Assembly (NCBI GenBank): GCA_964023275.1
Contig: OZ029915.1
Coordinates: 35,088,573-35,152,572 of the forward strand
DNA from: Norana najaformis
Lineage: Eukaryota; Annelida; Clitellata; Crassiclitellata; Hormogastridae
Length of the DNA stretch: 64,000 nucleotides
Direction of reading: 5' to 3'
Shown here: piece after piece, positions 47,395-60,346 of the stretch
Layout of the letters: each line of letters begins with the position of its first letter
Position numbering within the stretch: position 1 is the first letter of the stretch
Made by a program: the position numbers and the translations under genes
Notes under the pieces: model-generated
Database searches by the model: none
What the model was told of the DNA's origin: nothing
Seen by the model: only the letters and a program-made list of their open reading frames with translations

Positions 47395-47470
47395 GAGGTG
47401 AGAGATAGACGAAGTGGTTAGCATGCTCGACTGTTAACCCTGAGGTCGAAAGTTCACATGCCCGCCAGGA
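47395..47470 (+). mobile_element. tRNA-like SINE head (Asn-like)
   Basis: gaagtggttagcatgctcga, then an anticodon-stem region with gttaa, then a degraded box B (aggtcgaaagttcacatgcc). It resembles a decayed tRNA-Asn (GTT) gene or SINE promoter; the acceptor stem does not pair. Confidence 0.45.
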
Positions 47471-47689
47471 CAGGAAGATACTGCAAGGTTTTTTCACTAG
47501 CTGCCATCTTAAATTCGGGTAGGGGCTGTAAAGTAAGTCCACTGATCATATTTAACTGCCGGTGGGAAGTAAGATCAGGCGGCCAGATTATTACTTCTGC
47601 ATTTATTAAGCGCCATTATGTAATGATTAAGCATCAGTCGATGGCGTTGAGCAATTGTGAGTAAAAGCCTTTCTCAAAACCCTACACAG

Positions 47690-47765
47690 TAACCGTTCTA
47701 CGGGAAACTCGAACCCGTAATCCTAAGGTTACAAGCCGAGCGATCTAACCGATCGGCTACCGTAT
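47690..47765 (-). mobile_element. tRNA-like SINE head (Thr-like)
   Basis: On the minus strand: ggtagccgatcggttagatc (box A region), gctcggcttgtaacc with a TGT anticodon position, and box B gggttcgagtttcccgta. Better preserved than its neighbour; related to the SINE heads at 14360 and 14950. Confidence 0.55.
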
Positions 47766-48559
47766 TTACCGATATAGAGGACTGGCCATTTATCCTCATG
47801 TATCGAGGCTTAGAAAATTAAGTCGCTAATCTTTTCTGCCTCTCAGGGTTAGCTTAAGAAACTTCGCTTATTTTTAGGCTTTTTCTATAAGTCCTATAAC
47901 GCACGAATATGGGCACATAGTAAATTCCCATATTTTGCAAATAAGGCACTTGCAGACGCCTTTGCATATCTCATACCAGCACTGTCTACCAATCGCCTAT
48001 TTGGTCATATACACTTGTATGAATTAATAGATAACCTATATGTAAGCCTAAAACTTCGACCTAATGTCTTGGTAGACCTACACGTGTACAATTTACCTAT
48101 TACTTCCATGTGCGCGTGTTATATAGAATCGCTTGTAAAACGCATATTCGTTTGCATATGTTGAACATATGCTATGCATGTGTTTGCAGATCCATGCAGG
48201 CCTAGGCTTACTGTATTAATTGATTCAGATAATAAAATTCATCTTTAAAAAATGCATTCTGCTTTGATCTCTTTATATAACACTTGCATAATATATGTCG
48301 TGCTGCAATATTGTCAGCGGTGTATTAATTCAGCATGACGTCCTTCGTAGCAATGCTTTGCTGCTGGGAATATATGCTAAGCATTTGTTTGCGGATTCCA
48401 TGCAGGACATCACAGCCGAAGGCTCATCGCTGTTCGTGGCCAAGCATACATTGCCACCTTCAATTTCCCGTAGACAATGAATAAATTGTCAGAAGAAGCC
48501 ACGAATCTACATAATTATAGATCCATACGTTGGATATGTGACAGATATGTGGATGGTCG

Positions 48560-48930
48560 ATACTACCGTCAATGCATGGACGAAGTTACAGCCCACACAT
48601 AAATAGGAAGACTCAGTCCACGCATGAAGGAAGTCATAAATGTACATGTACACGTTTTTCTATAGCGACCGTATGGCCTCGACCCTGCTCATTTCTCTGT
48701 GAATTAATCGGGTCCCTACTACTCTATGATAAACCAGGCTCTGAGAATGTCCCCACTTCGGCCGATTTGGATCTCTGGGGTTGCTGCAGTTGCTGTACTC
48801 TGTTGGCCCATACATGTGGGACACCATTGGGTACATGCTATGGATTAAGTCGCCTTCTTTACACCTAGAGATTTACCATCCATGCATGAGTGACAACAGG
48901 TGACCGTTCATGCATGAAGGAAGCCGTCAT
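48560..48930 (+). repeat. Decayed minisatellite with catgcatgaagg motif
   Basis: Irregular recurrences of phrases such as ccacgcatgaaggaagtcat and cgttcatgcatgaaggaagc. Similar phrases recur at 51225-51430. Confidence 0.45.
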
Positions 48931-49254
48931 CTGCTGTTGATCGATATCCAGTTGATAGATTTCCAATTGCTGCAAAGTTTCAGGAAGCCACGGCCCATGG
49001 AAGTCGCCGTACATTCCATATTCTGTTATACCGCTAAGCATCCTTCACGCAACTATGTAGCCATGCACTTGATCTGAACATTCACAACACATTACAGTGT
49101 ATATTGGAATCTTTGAGCATCCAGTTGGGAACCTCAAAACCAGAGCCTTAGACCTTTTTTCAGTTTTTTTTTTACTTTTTTCTGTAGGCCTGCAGCCTAG
49201 CATCCTCCACGCAAGTGCATGGCTCCCACCATCGACCATGCATAACTAGGGTTT

Positions 49255-50350
49255 AAGTGCTCAGAAGACATGCAATCTGTGTTAGAACCACTGCAAATTA
49301 GCCAGACTTTCTTATCTTATTACTAAAGAATGAGACAGTGTCCACTAAGGCAGTACTGTCTTCCAAACCATTTTACAAGCCTACAACTCTTGCACTAGAA
49401 ATCTCTGCCCTAATGTTCCTTTCCGGTTCTTAAATAATTTATACCCTTGTCCTCGAGTCGCCTTGTTTTGTGCTCATTCAAAGAGCCTCTCCCTCTGCAC
49501 TGTCTCATTTCTTGTGGTAATCTTATAAGCTTCAACTATGTCTCCTCTCTCCCTTCTTCTCTCATGTGATATTAGCCCACGCCTTTTCAAGCTTTTCTCT
49601 GCTAACTATTGTCTTTTGATCATACTTAAGGTTGAGTTAGCCTTCTCCGCTGCTTCAACCCATTGCTTTAAAGGTTTTGCATTCTTATGTAAAATTACCT
49701 CCAAGTCTCTTTCTTCCTCGTATACTTTTAATACCTTATCTCCTATTTCAAATGAAAATCCTTTGTTTCTCTTCCCTACGTACATCACCAAGCACTTTTC
49801 TAAAGTAAAAAGCATGCGCCAGAGACCACTTGAACATTCTTCTAAGATCTTCTCCCAGTATCTATGCTTCTTCTGTATCACCACTGTTATGCATAGTTTC
49901 ACGTCATCCCCAAACTTAAGAAACTTTAGATAAAATCCGATCATCTATGTCATTGATAGAAAGTTTGAACAGTCCAAGTACTCCGCTTAGCACATATGTC
50001 CAGCTAGAATATTTGTCTCCTAGGCCTCCTTTTTGCCTAATAACCAGCTTGAATCCCTATTCGTATCTGCCATGTAATCCTGCATGATTGCAACTGTTTG
50101 GCCAGCCTTAATTGAGGCATGCTTTGACAAAATCTAGGTAAACCCTCATCTATCCTTTCATAAACCTCCTAAAAGAACCCTAACAGAATTGTCACACATG
50201 AGCGACCTCTTGTAAATTGATGTCGAGTGCCCTTTATTATATTATGCTCATGCAAATGCTCCATTATGTTATCCTCAATAATTCTCTCCATGACCTTGCG
50301 CAAAATTTCACACCAGATGCTATTCTTGAAGGCCTCGTTCCTCTCATCAC
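49255..50350 (-). mobile_element. CR1-like LINE, reverse-transcriptase relic
   Basis: The minus strand, with several frame shifts and stops, gives the CR1 RT series: a segment like GRSC-(V/L)T-x-L-L-x-FF, DFVKA, a SSWTYV...SGV block with an internal deletion, IND-x-DD and SKVSKFGDDVKL (a form of the FADD box). It then reads KCLVMYVGKRNKGFSFEIGD, EERDLEVILHKNAKP, AAEKANSTLSMIKRQ and LKRRGLISHERR. It ends with the RGDIVEAYKI segment and a short tail. The longest clean frame is 49606-49944. The relic is inactive. Confidence 0.85.
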
Positions 50351-50499
50351 ACCTCTCTATACTGCATTAATATTGCGAGACACGACCGCTTTCACTCAAC
50401 CGGAAGAACAGACTCGAATACAAGAACGCATCGAAGAAGTCTCCATGTATAAAGTTACCGTTCGTACAAGTCACCGTCAACGCACCAAGTAAGTTATCA

Positions 50500-52700
50500 C
50501 GCATGCACTTCGGAAGACTAATCCCACGTTTGTAGGCCTATGCACGTGACTACGCATTTATATAACGGCTTTAATGGAGTCTCTCAAAGGTGCTCCCCGC
50601 TAGCTCAATTGTTTGCTGGAAACAGCTGAAAAGTCTCCATTTGAAGGCTATTGCAAAACGAGAACGAGGTTAAAAGAATCTCATCCTATAGCCTGACAGA
50701 TGACAACGTATTCAGAGTTCATGGTTACAATGAGGACGAGGAATGACGACAACCGAAAGAAGTGCTCACAGCACTAGGTTATGCTCACCCACCAGCCTTA
50801 GCCTGGTATGAAGATAGAATGCCTCGTGTCCGGACGTCCCTTGCGTCGTCAGTCTGTGCAAGACAGGCATTCTTCTGTAGAATGGCCGGCTGGTTGCCTA
50901 GCGACGAAGACTTCCTGTAGCATGATTTCACTGTGAAGACCGTCTTTCGCTGCTGTCTCACCAAATCCATGAGTTTCTCGTCGCAGACGGCAAGAAGTTA
51001 ACAGCGGGATCGACATTGTCCAAACCTCCAAACTTGCATTAGCACTTATTTACCGACCAAAAGAATGAAGGGAAGAGAGGGCGTCATGGTTGGATGGTGT
51101 TCCACAAACGGTCTCTCATGCAAGAATTAACCTGACTGAAAATGTCTTAACTTCAACAAAATCAAGCTGTGTTAATGTCCGACTGGCGTCTAAAACTACA
51201 CGGTCCTGGTTGCATTAAGCCCTGTCAATGCATGCATGAAGCCACCTTCCATTCATGAACGATGCCAGCCTTCATTTGTGTGTGAAGCCATCGTCCATTC
51301 ACATACAGAGTCACTGTTCATTCATGTATAAAGCCACCGTTCAGTTGCTTATGAAGCCACCGCTCATTAATAATTTGAAGCTACGATCCATTCATGCACG
51401 AAGCCACCGTAAATGCACTGAGGTAGCCATGCATTAACTAGGCGTGTGCTACCATCTGGAGTGTCTACATATCGTTCTCGTCTAAGTTATGGGAGCATCA
51501 TCACACCGATGAGCCTTCATTATTCGGCGCTGAAGAGAATTGACCGAAGGGTGCACGACAGTCATTCCGCAGAAGTTTTATCACCTTCCGTAAAGGAAAT
51601 AGGTTTCGCCGCAACGCAATCTGGGAGAAATGGAACGAACAACGACCATCGTTGGATATGATGATAGTTGTGCAGTCTTTTCCACGGAGCCCTCTTCTCT
51701 CTCTCTCTCACGGCTCATACATAAATGCACAGAGAATACACTTATGCGCTCATATACAATCGCAGACTTACTAGTCTGTCTTGAACGCAGCTTACTTTTC
51801 AAGCGAAGTACTTCTTGTTTCTGCAAAGTAACATACAATATTATCGTGAGCTCTGCGCGTGTCCGGTGCACCCGCTATGTAGGTCCCTATGTCAGCATAG
51901 ATACAGATTCAATCCCCGAATTTCTTTCCAATTCCCGTTATGGATCAATCCGTCATGTTCTATAATTCAGTCCTTTGAATGTGAATGTCTGCTTGTACAG
52001 TAAGTCTAGTCCCGCATCGCAGAATCGATTATTAGATTATTCGACTTCATTTGCATCAGCTGATGAAGAAACCTAAGGCAAGTGGTCTGAGCTTCCATCC
52101 AATCGGCCTATATCTGTCTGTCACTCATGCAAGTATTCCTGAAAAATAGTGATGTACGTTGTTCAAATGCATCCGGTCATCATAGCAATATCTTGACGAG
52201 TTACTTCCTGCATTAACACTGGTATGAGTTCAACATACGGATAAGGGGCATACAGTTTCATAGCCTGCTGCATAAAGCTTCCTTTGTGCGGTCACTATAT
52301 AGGCAAAAGTAAAAATATTGTGATACATTCTAATACCATTAGTTGCTGTATGGTAAAGACTGACAGTTTTTCATTATACTAAAATGAAACATTTTATTTT
52401 ACAGTGTTGTATTGCATTGCATGATTGTTTCTTTACTTTCATTGTGCTGTTCAATTTTTACAGTTTTGTATGCATTTGCTTGTAAAGTGCGGACGTATGT
52501 CTCGCATCTCTAAAGATCACTACTTACATAATTAAACAAAGTCGTGGTCAATCCAAGTCAAAATACATTGCTTCTGCTTGCTTTTCCTGGTATATACCAT
52601 TGTCTAAATATTCCCAGATTGATTGTCTCAGTTCAAGCATTGCATACGCCAGTGTGCAGAAGAGTTACCATTCAGTAAGACTTGGCCGAAACTTTACTTC
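50500..52700 (+). other. No supported gene
   Basis: Unique-looking sequence with a decayed minisatellite at 51225-51430. No exon with convincing splice sites. Confidence 0.4.
51225..51430 (+). repeat. ~27-bp diverged tandem repeat
   Basis: Seven or so units around gaagccaccgttcattcatg with many substitutions. Confidence 0.7.
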
Positions 52701-52737
52701 TTTCGTTACCTGTTTACTTCAACACGTCTTCAGTTCA

Positions 52738-52850
52738 TTTGTGTGTGTGTGTGTGTGTAGATGTGTGTAGGTGTGTGTGCACATATATATGTTTATATGG
52801 TGTGTGTTTGTGTGTGTGTTTGTGTGCGTGTGTGTGTGTTTATACATATA
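52738..52850 (+). repeat. (GT)n-rich tract
   Basis: gtgtgtgtg runs interrupted by agatgtgtag and acatatatatg. Confidence 0.9.
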
Positions 52851-53603
52851 TACGCAGACGCGCAGTTACAACGAACAATTTTCTCTTTAATTCGATTCCT
52901 TGAAGCCTTGAAATAAGCTCTATCGCCTAAAACTTCTGCAATGAAAACGAGAGCCCAGAATAAAGAAAGCTTCGAATATAAACATATATATGTGCACATA
53001 ATATGTACAGTGTATATATATATAGAGAACGGAACTGGATTCGCCATATTCCGTCAGCACCCGAGTAATAAACCGGAAGCGGAAATTATTCACGATCGAA
53101 GGCAAACATTGGAAAACCTTTGCTTATTTGATCCTCATTGCCATAAAGTATTTCTCCGCGTTAGGCATGCACACACTTGGGGAAGCAAAGCTGCAATAAA
53201 GCTGGCTATATATGGTTACACTTACTTCTTTCTGCGTCGTGCCGTCATTACATCAAGGTTGTCAGCACGAACATAGACTTGTTGTTTTGAATATGCTCCG
53301 ACTTTGTATGTTTGCACATCTGTTCTTTTATCTCTCTGTCTTCTCTGTTTTGTTTGCATGAGGGTCGTTTAACTGTTTGTCAGGCTGTCTCTCTGTCTGT
53401 TTGTCTCTATGCCTGTGTGTCTGTCTACATCTGTACGCGGCTCTCTGTGCAGTGGCTGAATTCCAATAAACTAGCACGGCTGCTGGTGGTGGGAATTCAG
53501 TGTCTAGTTGTCTGTCTTTTGATCTCTGTTTATGTATCTCTGTCTGTTTCTATGCGTGCTTGTCTGTGCAATGCCAATGTGCGAATTCCAATAAACTAAC
53601 GCG

Positions 53604-53605
<2 letters not shown>

Positions 53606-53655
<50 letters not shown>
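53606..53655 (+). repeat. (CTG)n trinucleotide repeat
   Basis: Sixteen or so ctg units, pure. Confidence 0.95.
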
Positions 53656-53656
<1 letters not shown>

Positions 53657-55115
53657 GAAGTCAGTTATCCGTCTATCTGTCCTGTAAATGCATTTTGCCA
53701 CTGCTTCTAGGAATCACTGTACGCCTAGTGACACCTCCTCTCTCATTTTCCCGCACACACTTTCTCCATGTGGTGCAAAAAACGCCTGATCGGAATCTCG
53801 TTTCCGCAGTGAATGGTGCGTTCCGTCAAATTATACCTCGGCTTCCGCCGTCAGCTGCGGCTGATCACAAGAACGGCAGCTGAATTGACTTACTTGAGTC
53901 GAGAGGAACACTTCACCGTAGGCGTCATGCAGAATCAGATTCAGGACAGGCTACTAGCTTGCAACCAACGGACTAAGCAGCGATAGTTAGTAACAGATTG
54001 TGGATCAAAAAATTTAGAAGAGGTGTCTTGTGAAGCGGTAGCAACGCTTCCTGACATTTGTACAATTGTTCTGTGTTGCCGATCCGAATACAACAACATG
54101 GTTTACAAAGTGAAAATCATCGTCTCTATTCCATATTACAGAATTTGCATGAATTATATAGATATACTTGTAAGTACTGCAGGATTGTATGTGGAGATAT
54201 CATATGAAGATTTAGAAATTAGAGTAAGTCAATACTTTCTCTATCAGTTTACTGGCGTATTAACACATCAGCTGCTGAGTTTAGGACTTTATAGTAGAAA
54301 ATGAATTTCTGTCATATTGAAACATGATTTATTTGTGTTTTTCTAGAGATACCGCTATCTCCAGCATATTCTACGGATTATGTGCTACAGTGTCTAATCG
54401 GAATAAATCCAAAATACAAGTAGCTTTATAAATGCAGAAGTTAACCACATAAATTGTTGTTTGGATTTACGTGAGAGAGATAAGAGGTGGCAGAAAAGCC
54501 GTAAATAAGCAGGCAAGTTAATAAGTAAATAACTAAGTAAGTAGCCTTTATTTGCATCTGACAAACGCACATGCTTCCCTGCATAACTGTGGTTTCATTT
54601 AAGCTTTAAAATGGATTTTAAAATTAATGGTCAGTCTTCCAATGTAATTGCGGTAGATCGAATTAAGATGATATTGCATTTACAACTTAGGCATATAAAA
54701 TGAAAGTTATAGATTCAAGGAGGAATTGTTGGAGTGGCATGGTTTCTCAGAAGCAGATTGATTGAGTGCAGGAGAGGACGACAGACAGAGAAAGACAGAG
54801 ACAGAGAGAAAGACAGAGACAGAGGGATCTTGATCGAACGATTGATCGAAGTCGACAGAACAGGGATAGATATAGATATCTATTTCATGGAGAGAGAGGG
54901 CACGGAAAAGAGAAATATGCAACAGAGCAGAGAGAAGTCAGCCAGAAGGGTAAACAACAGAAAGAAGGTGCAAGTAATGTACAGGAACATGCAGGTATAG
55001 TGGGACCTGAGAGGAAGGTTGGATTGGCAGTGCTGAGTTTTAGGTAAGAAAGATGAAGAAGATATGCATTAATGTCGATCAAAGAATGGATTCACAACCT
55101 AGTCACAGATGACTA

Positions 55116-55450
55116 CTATCTTACGAAGTCAAAGAGCTTAGAAAATTGATGCTGGTCTGTGTTGACCGGGAAGCACGTGACAGGATGAAACCGATACTGA
55201 GAATGACTGACTGCTCGTCGCTCAGAAGAAGATAATATATGCCACTGCAGGGCAAAGCTGGCGTTCGTTTTATCTGATTCAGTTCCGCTGCCTTGGCTGC
55301 TTTTATCAAGAAGCTCGTTCTTGACTGCGGCCGTTTTAGAGCAGGAGGGAGGAGTGATGGACGGTGGCAACGGACGATCGGAGGATGACCTTTGGATGTT
55401 GTCGATCAATGTCCCTTCCTCCTCGCGGGACTTGACTCGCATCGTACGAC
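55116..55450 (-). CDS. Gene D, last exon
   Basis: On the minus strand, acceptor ttgcgttctttgag starts a phase-1 frame that joins the exon at 57745 by T|GT (Cys), giving TRCKC-RTMRVKSREEEG. It continues with a polar, Ser-rich stretch (IQRSSSDRPLPPSITPPSCS, ELLDKSSQGSGTESDK) to a stop at 55116. The phase match and the Cys made at the junction support linkage. No domain recognised; internal ATG codons mean it could also be an independent frame. Confidence 0.42.
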
Positions 55451-57544
55451 CTCAAAGAACGCAAATCAGTTCTACCTCATTTGTCCTTTTAGAATTCTAC
55501 TATCCTCCTGCCTGCTGCCGCCGCGATTACTGGCTGCTGCTGCTGCTGCTGCGGGTGATGGTGCTGATGGGGCTACAGCGTCTTCCATATGCAAACAGCG
55601 CAGCCATCCTGATATGTATGCACCAGACGAAATCCGGCCTCGCGACAACCAACACATCTACGCAGCACCAGTCGCAGTTCCCGCAACCGGAGGAGGTTCG
55701 GGCTGTGAGGATGGAGGGCTAAAAGATGGAAGAATCGGGAGGGAGAGAAAAGCAGAGGGAAGGAGAAGGATTTGGGAGGAAGGAGAAGACTTCTTTGGGT
55801 TGCGAGAATAGAGCGGCAAAATAGGGAAAGAAAGGCAGAGGGAAAGTGAGCAGAGAGAGAGAGGGGGACGTGGGAGGGACGGGAAGGTGTCCAAGGGAAA
55901 ACTCCGTGAAATCGAATTTGCCTTTCCGGAACTAACAGAACAAAGTCGATTTGATTGCTGGCATCTTTGGATTCGAGCCTCGTGGAATCCAACGCCCTAA
56001 GCAATGCCGCTGAATCACTACAATTATAATCGCCCCGACTGAAACGAGACTCGCTCAGTCCAACTATGTCTCAGTTCGTGCAGCTTCTGCCTCGGGACCC
56101 GGGCTTAATGAAGACCATGGAGTGATTGAAACACATACGCCTGTTTACTCAATTAAGAGAACCGCACGAAAAACTCCAAATAAATCTACTGCATATAACA
56201 GAAAAATCTGGAACATGCGAATAGAAACAGCAGGTGGGGTTTCCGTCTTTCTGTCTAGTATATATCGACCAACTATCGGCGGCTTGATGCAGTACAGGAA
56301 TGCTATAGGTAATACGAGTCATAATGTTTAACATCACCCAGACTGTCTCATAAAGAAACCACGTGATATAATGCTTAACATAACACAGAGTGCCTCATTG
56401 GAAGCCAAGCAAACAAACCTTAGATTGTTCAGAGTACGACTCAACAGGCAGATTCCACCGTAACTAAATTACTGGTCCATCGACATCGCAGTACATGAGG
56501 AAATGCGATTTCTAGGAAGGGAGAACTGCCATCCTCTGCATCATCTCCCCGTATATTAATAATAGCAGATCTCCCAACAATGCCCGCCATCCAGAAATCG
56601 CGCCCTGCATCGTATCGTATCATATTACGAAGTCAGTCAAAGGTCATTCATCATCAGTCATGGTCGTCGCACCGGTTAACATCCGCATCAATTTTTCTTA
56701 CTTTAAATACTTCATGAATAAAAATGCGAACTCCATATCGTCAACAGCAGCAGCAGACGCAATATATCACCATCCTCTTCTTGATCCCAGAAGGACTTGG
56801 AGATGGATAATTAGTAGATTCCATGAGTGTCAATTGCTATATCACAATATTCTGTTATGTTGACTACAAAACGTGTGCATATGAGTTGTGTAGAAAATGT
56901 CAACAATTTTGATTCTAAAGTGCCTTAGACGATCGCTGTATCCAAAAGGCACAAAATCTCTCCGCTCGACTGATGTTCAAGACTGTGTCAACGAAGAGAT
57001 CATTTCTGACTTCAAACATTCAGATACCCTCTATATATACGAGATGGCGGCTTGGCACTGTATGCTTTATATTCAATGCTGGCAAGCACTGTGGATGCAA
57101 AGCAATCTGGTCCAACTTAGCCTGGGCAAGTATATGATTACCAAAGCAAGATTAAGGGCTAAAATTAACTCTGTTATCAAGTTGTAATAGAAACTGTAAT
57201 CACATACATGTATTTATGTAGCGCCAATAACAGAAAAACTCGTTAGAGGCGCTCTGCACCTGACAACATAAAAGCATGATCAAACAGAATGATTTGAAGC
57301 GGTTACGAAAAAGAGGCAGAGAAATGTCAAGAAGTTCATGACGCAGGTTGTAGGCAACCTATTTCAGAAAGATGGATCAAACATAGCAAAAAGTTTGTAT
57401 CGTTATTTTGCGCTTGGCCCAAAGGTCTTTCAAACCGAGGGTTGCCCTGCTGAGGAATTGCTATAGACGCGCCTTAACACTCGTGTTAGCGTAATCATGA
57501 CGAAACACGGAAGTCATTCAAAAAGACAATTTGTAAATATACGA

Positions 57545-57625
57545 TAAGAAACTTAATTGTAATTGTAATTTGAAATTTATAAAGCGCCTCTCAGAGGATA
57601 AACTCAACAGAGGTGCTTAAATGAC
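57545..57625 (+). repeat. Family R1, short diverged copy
   Basis: ttgtaattgtaatttgaaat followed by ttataaagcgcct, parallel to the first 45 bp of other R1 copies. Confidence 0.45.
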
Positions 57626-57744
57626 GTTGTTACGTGTTCTCATTTCTCAGAGACACAGACAGACGTGGATCCAGATTTGTTAATTAACAATGACTAGAAG
57701 TTTGATGTAACTTTACATGCGAATTTAGGTTTCAATCAACTTAC

Positions 57745-58489
57745 ATTTGCATCTCGTGTAGGTCGAGGACGTCGTTGTTTTGTTGTTACCATCGTCGTCG
57801 TTGTCTCGTCTGCTGTGGCGCACCTGTTGTTGTCGTCGTTTGCACGTGATTTCCGGCGTCCGAGTCACTGAGTTCGGTTGCTGCTTTTGTCGGCTGCAGA
57901 ATCCGCAAGGGTCGTTGCCAGTGTTTGCCAAGCAGTTTATGCAAATCCGTCGATGGTCTTCCAGTCGACGACTGCACGACTTATGATTACACTCGACGCA
58001 AGTAGTCACAGGTAGGCCTTGTCCCAGCCGAGTATCATCTACGTCAGATGACGTCATGGGACCGGAAGAGGAAACTGAAGAAGATGACGAAGAGGAAGAC
58101 GAAGAGGAGGAGCAGCAGGCACTGGCGTCGTCGGTGTTACACTCGTAGTAGGTAAATCGTCTGGGAAGAACTGGCGTCTGGTGGAAACACCTTTCCGTGC
58201 CTCTGTCGTCCAAGAGCTCAATTGTCTGCGAGAGACGGCGGCACGTGGGTCGGCCGACCACCTGTTTCTCATATTCCAGATTGCACGTGCCTCGGTCGAG
58301 ACGCGTCGAGTAGTGGAACGCTCGGCGGTAGAGGGCCGACTTCAGCGTCTGACAGATGCAGACGACACTTGGAGTGACGCTTCGCCTCGAGTGACACTGA
58401 AAACATATCCAACTCCAGTCGATCGTCGATGAGTCGCCTTCTTTTCCATCCTTTTCTCGAAGGATCGGGTCAAGGTCGGACCCCGCCAT
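57745..58489 (-). CDS. Gene D, exon: cysteine-rich protein with poly-Ser
   Basis: Minus-strand frame of 248 codons ending at a strong donor AAAT|gtaagt. It reads MAGSDLDPILREKDGKEGD, then WSWICFQCHSRRSVTPSVVC, a region with GRPTCRRLSQTIELLDDRGT and PVLPRRFTYYECNTDDASAC, a run of about twelve Ser, then CVECNHKSCSRRLEDHRRIC, INCLANTGNDPCGFCSRQK and a basic end to TRCKC. The many paired Cys (CxxC) suit a disulfide-rich secreted protein or a zinc-binding protein; I recognise no family. Whether the ATG at 58487-58489 is the start or the exon extends upstream is unresolved. Confidence 0.5.
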
Positions 58490-58726
58490 CAGGACTTCCT
58501 CCCGACCACCAGATGGACTACCAAACGAATCGTGTCATATCTTCAGATGGAATACGAAACGCTGATCTCATCCATTCGTTAATCTATAGCACCGATACCA
58601 TAATACGCAGTGTGCTTAACATTTCGATTCGTGCCGCACGGAAGAAGTGTTTTCAGGAGATGCGTGTTGTTAATCGTGCGCAGATTATCTGCAGCCTCTG
58701 CAACTCGTTCGGCCCATCTGCCATAC

Positions 58727-58949
58727 CGGTAAGAGGCTTCTTTGGACGATGACTGATGCCGGCCGTCCGGTCTGCACATGCTACAGCAGCTGGCGGCTGC
58801 TGCTGCTGTTGCTGAGGATGGTGATGCGATCGGTCGTTGGATGCAAAGAAGAGACAGGAGGCAGATCGTCCACGCTGTTGCTCGTCCGACTGTCTGCAGA
58901 CGACTCCTAGATATTTCATGTCATCTGCTTCACTCCTCAAGTCAATAGC
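58727..58949 (-). CDS. Gene D, possible upstream exon
   Basis: On the minus strand, acceptor ctgctgctctggttgcag is followed by AIDLRSEADDMKYLGVVCRQ, then Cys/Ser/His-rich sequence, a Gln run and a donor ACCG|gtatgg (phase 1). The frame is open through 74 codons. Its join to the 57745 exon is not fixed, because no clear phase-1 acceptor was found just upstream of 58489. Confidence 0.35.
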
Positions 58950-59214
58950 CTGCAACCAGAGCAGCAGGACTAGAGACACACGCACGGGTTGCAGTAAGAA
59001 TTTAGATCACAGTTTGGATTAGATGGCATTTAATGTGAGTCCGACAATGCATTGGCCCGTGTCCGGCACACTGAGGCTTGCCCCTGCTGGCTCAGGTCTT
59101 AGAACAGACAATACTAGCGCTTCAGTTTATGCCCTATTTGCCGTAACAGGGTATTTAGCGAAAGACAAGCGAAAGATCTTCGCCATTTCGCTCATCCCCT
59201 TTGATGCCTGTAAA

Positions 59215-59300
59215 TCTGTGTACTCCTCCGCTTCCCGTCTTGCAGCATTTCACTCAAGACTGAAAACTGAACTACTTTTCAAGCGATTCTATCCTGCTTC
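59215..59300 (+). mobile_element. Possible LINE 3' ORF fragment
   Basis: Frame reads SRLAAFHSRLKTELLFKRFY, matching the FHSKLKT-LLF end seen at 13690-13960. It lies in a 109-codon open frame (59023-59349) whose other part is not recognised. Confidence 0.35.
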
Positions 59301-59394
59301 CGCTCCAGCACCGTACCATGACTATCATCACCAACGTTTCCCACCGTAGCACCACGTTGTCTGCCAGGATTGACCCTGAATTCTGAACTGACAC

Positions 59395-59620
59395 CGTAAT
59401 CGTAATCGTAATTCCGAGATTTCTACAGCGCCCAACGAAAGCCGCGCCACGGGGACCAGCTTATTCACAGGCGCTCAATCAAAACAAAATCGATAGGCAA
59501 AAGGGTTAGGCTCCAGGTCAAGATCCAAAAGTCAGCCGGAGAGACAGCGTGGCAGCTATGGGGGTGGTGGTGTTTGGGGTTGGAGAGGAGAGAGAGATAA
59601 GAGGAAGAAGGGGTGTGGAT
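59395..59620 (+). repeat. Family R1, long copy
   Basis: gtaatcgtaatcgtaatt, gagatttctacagcgcccaa, ctcaatcaaaacaaaatcga, ccaggtcaagatcc, then agagagataag, all in the same order as at 17456. Confidence 0.75.
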
Positions 59621-60346
59621 AGCCTGCACCGAATCTGACTGCACAACCTTGATTTAATATAGCGCTGGTTCATAAGCTGGTCTCCCATGCAGACGCGGCT
59701 TTTGGTGGCGCTGAGAAATTGAAGGTATTTACATTACATTTAGGCCTAGTAAACTTTTATTCTTACTCCGCTAGGTGTGATTTAGTAGTAGCCACAACAG
59801 CGCGGCTCTGAAGCGGTGTCGCGTCCTGTCTCAGCAGCCCAACAGCATCAGTATCAGATGCAGTTGAATCAGCAGCAGCAGCAGCAATAGCATATACTTG
59901 TGACTGCGAAGGGCATTCTTCGACCCGTTGCCATCCTGCTCCTTAGAGATGCATCGGTCAGGGTTCAAAGTCGGCAGCTGGTTTCCATCTATTATGCTAG
60001 GAAACTGTAGTGGTCACCGTAGAGATGGTCATTCAATGGTCATTATCTACATTTCAAAGCACTCTATAGTACGTGTTCAGTGCCATCCAATCACCGCCAG
60101 AACCAAAGAATCCACTATTTACAGAAATCCCAAACAGAACTTTACTACGATGTTCCGTTTCTGTCTTCATTCATATGTATATATATATAATGCGCATATA
60201 TATGCGCATATATATGTTTATGTATGTGCATTAGATAATATATGCACGTGTTTATAGGATGAGCACGTATAGGTTCATGTGTATTCATGTATCTGACCCA
60301 TTTTTTTCCTAATCTTAATGAATGAAGCAGGCATATTTAATCGTAG

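Noticed and set aside
47395..47765. Functional tRNA genes
   Set aside because: Acceptor stems do not pair and the A/B boxes are degraded; better explained as SINE heads.
55573..56004. Minus-strand 143-codon Ser/Leu/Pro-rich frame
   Set aside because: Composition is that expected from the GA/GGA-rich complementary strand; no splice or start support.
56897..57187. Plus-strand 96-codon ATG frame MSTILILKCLRRSLYPKGTK
   Set aside because: No domain, splice context or repeat of the frame elsewhere; cannot be told from chance.
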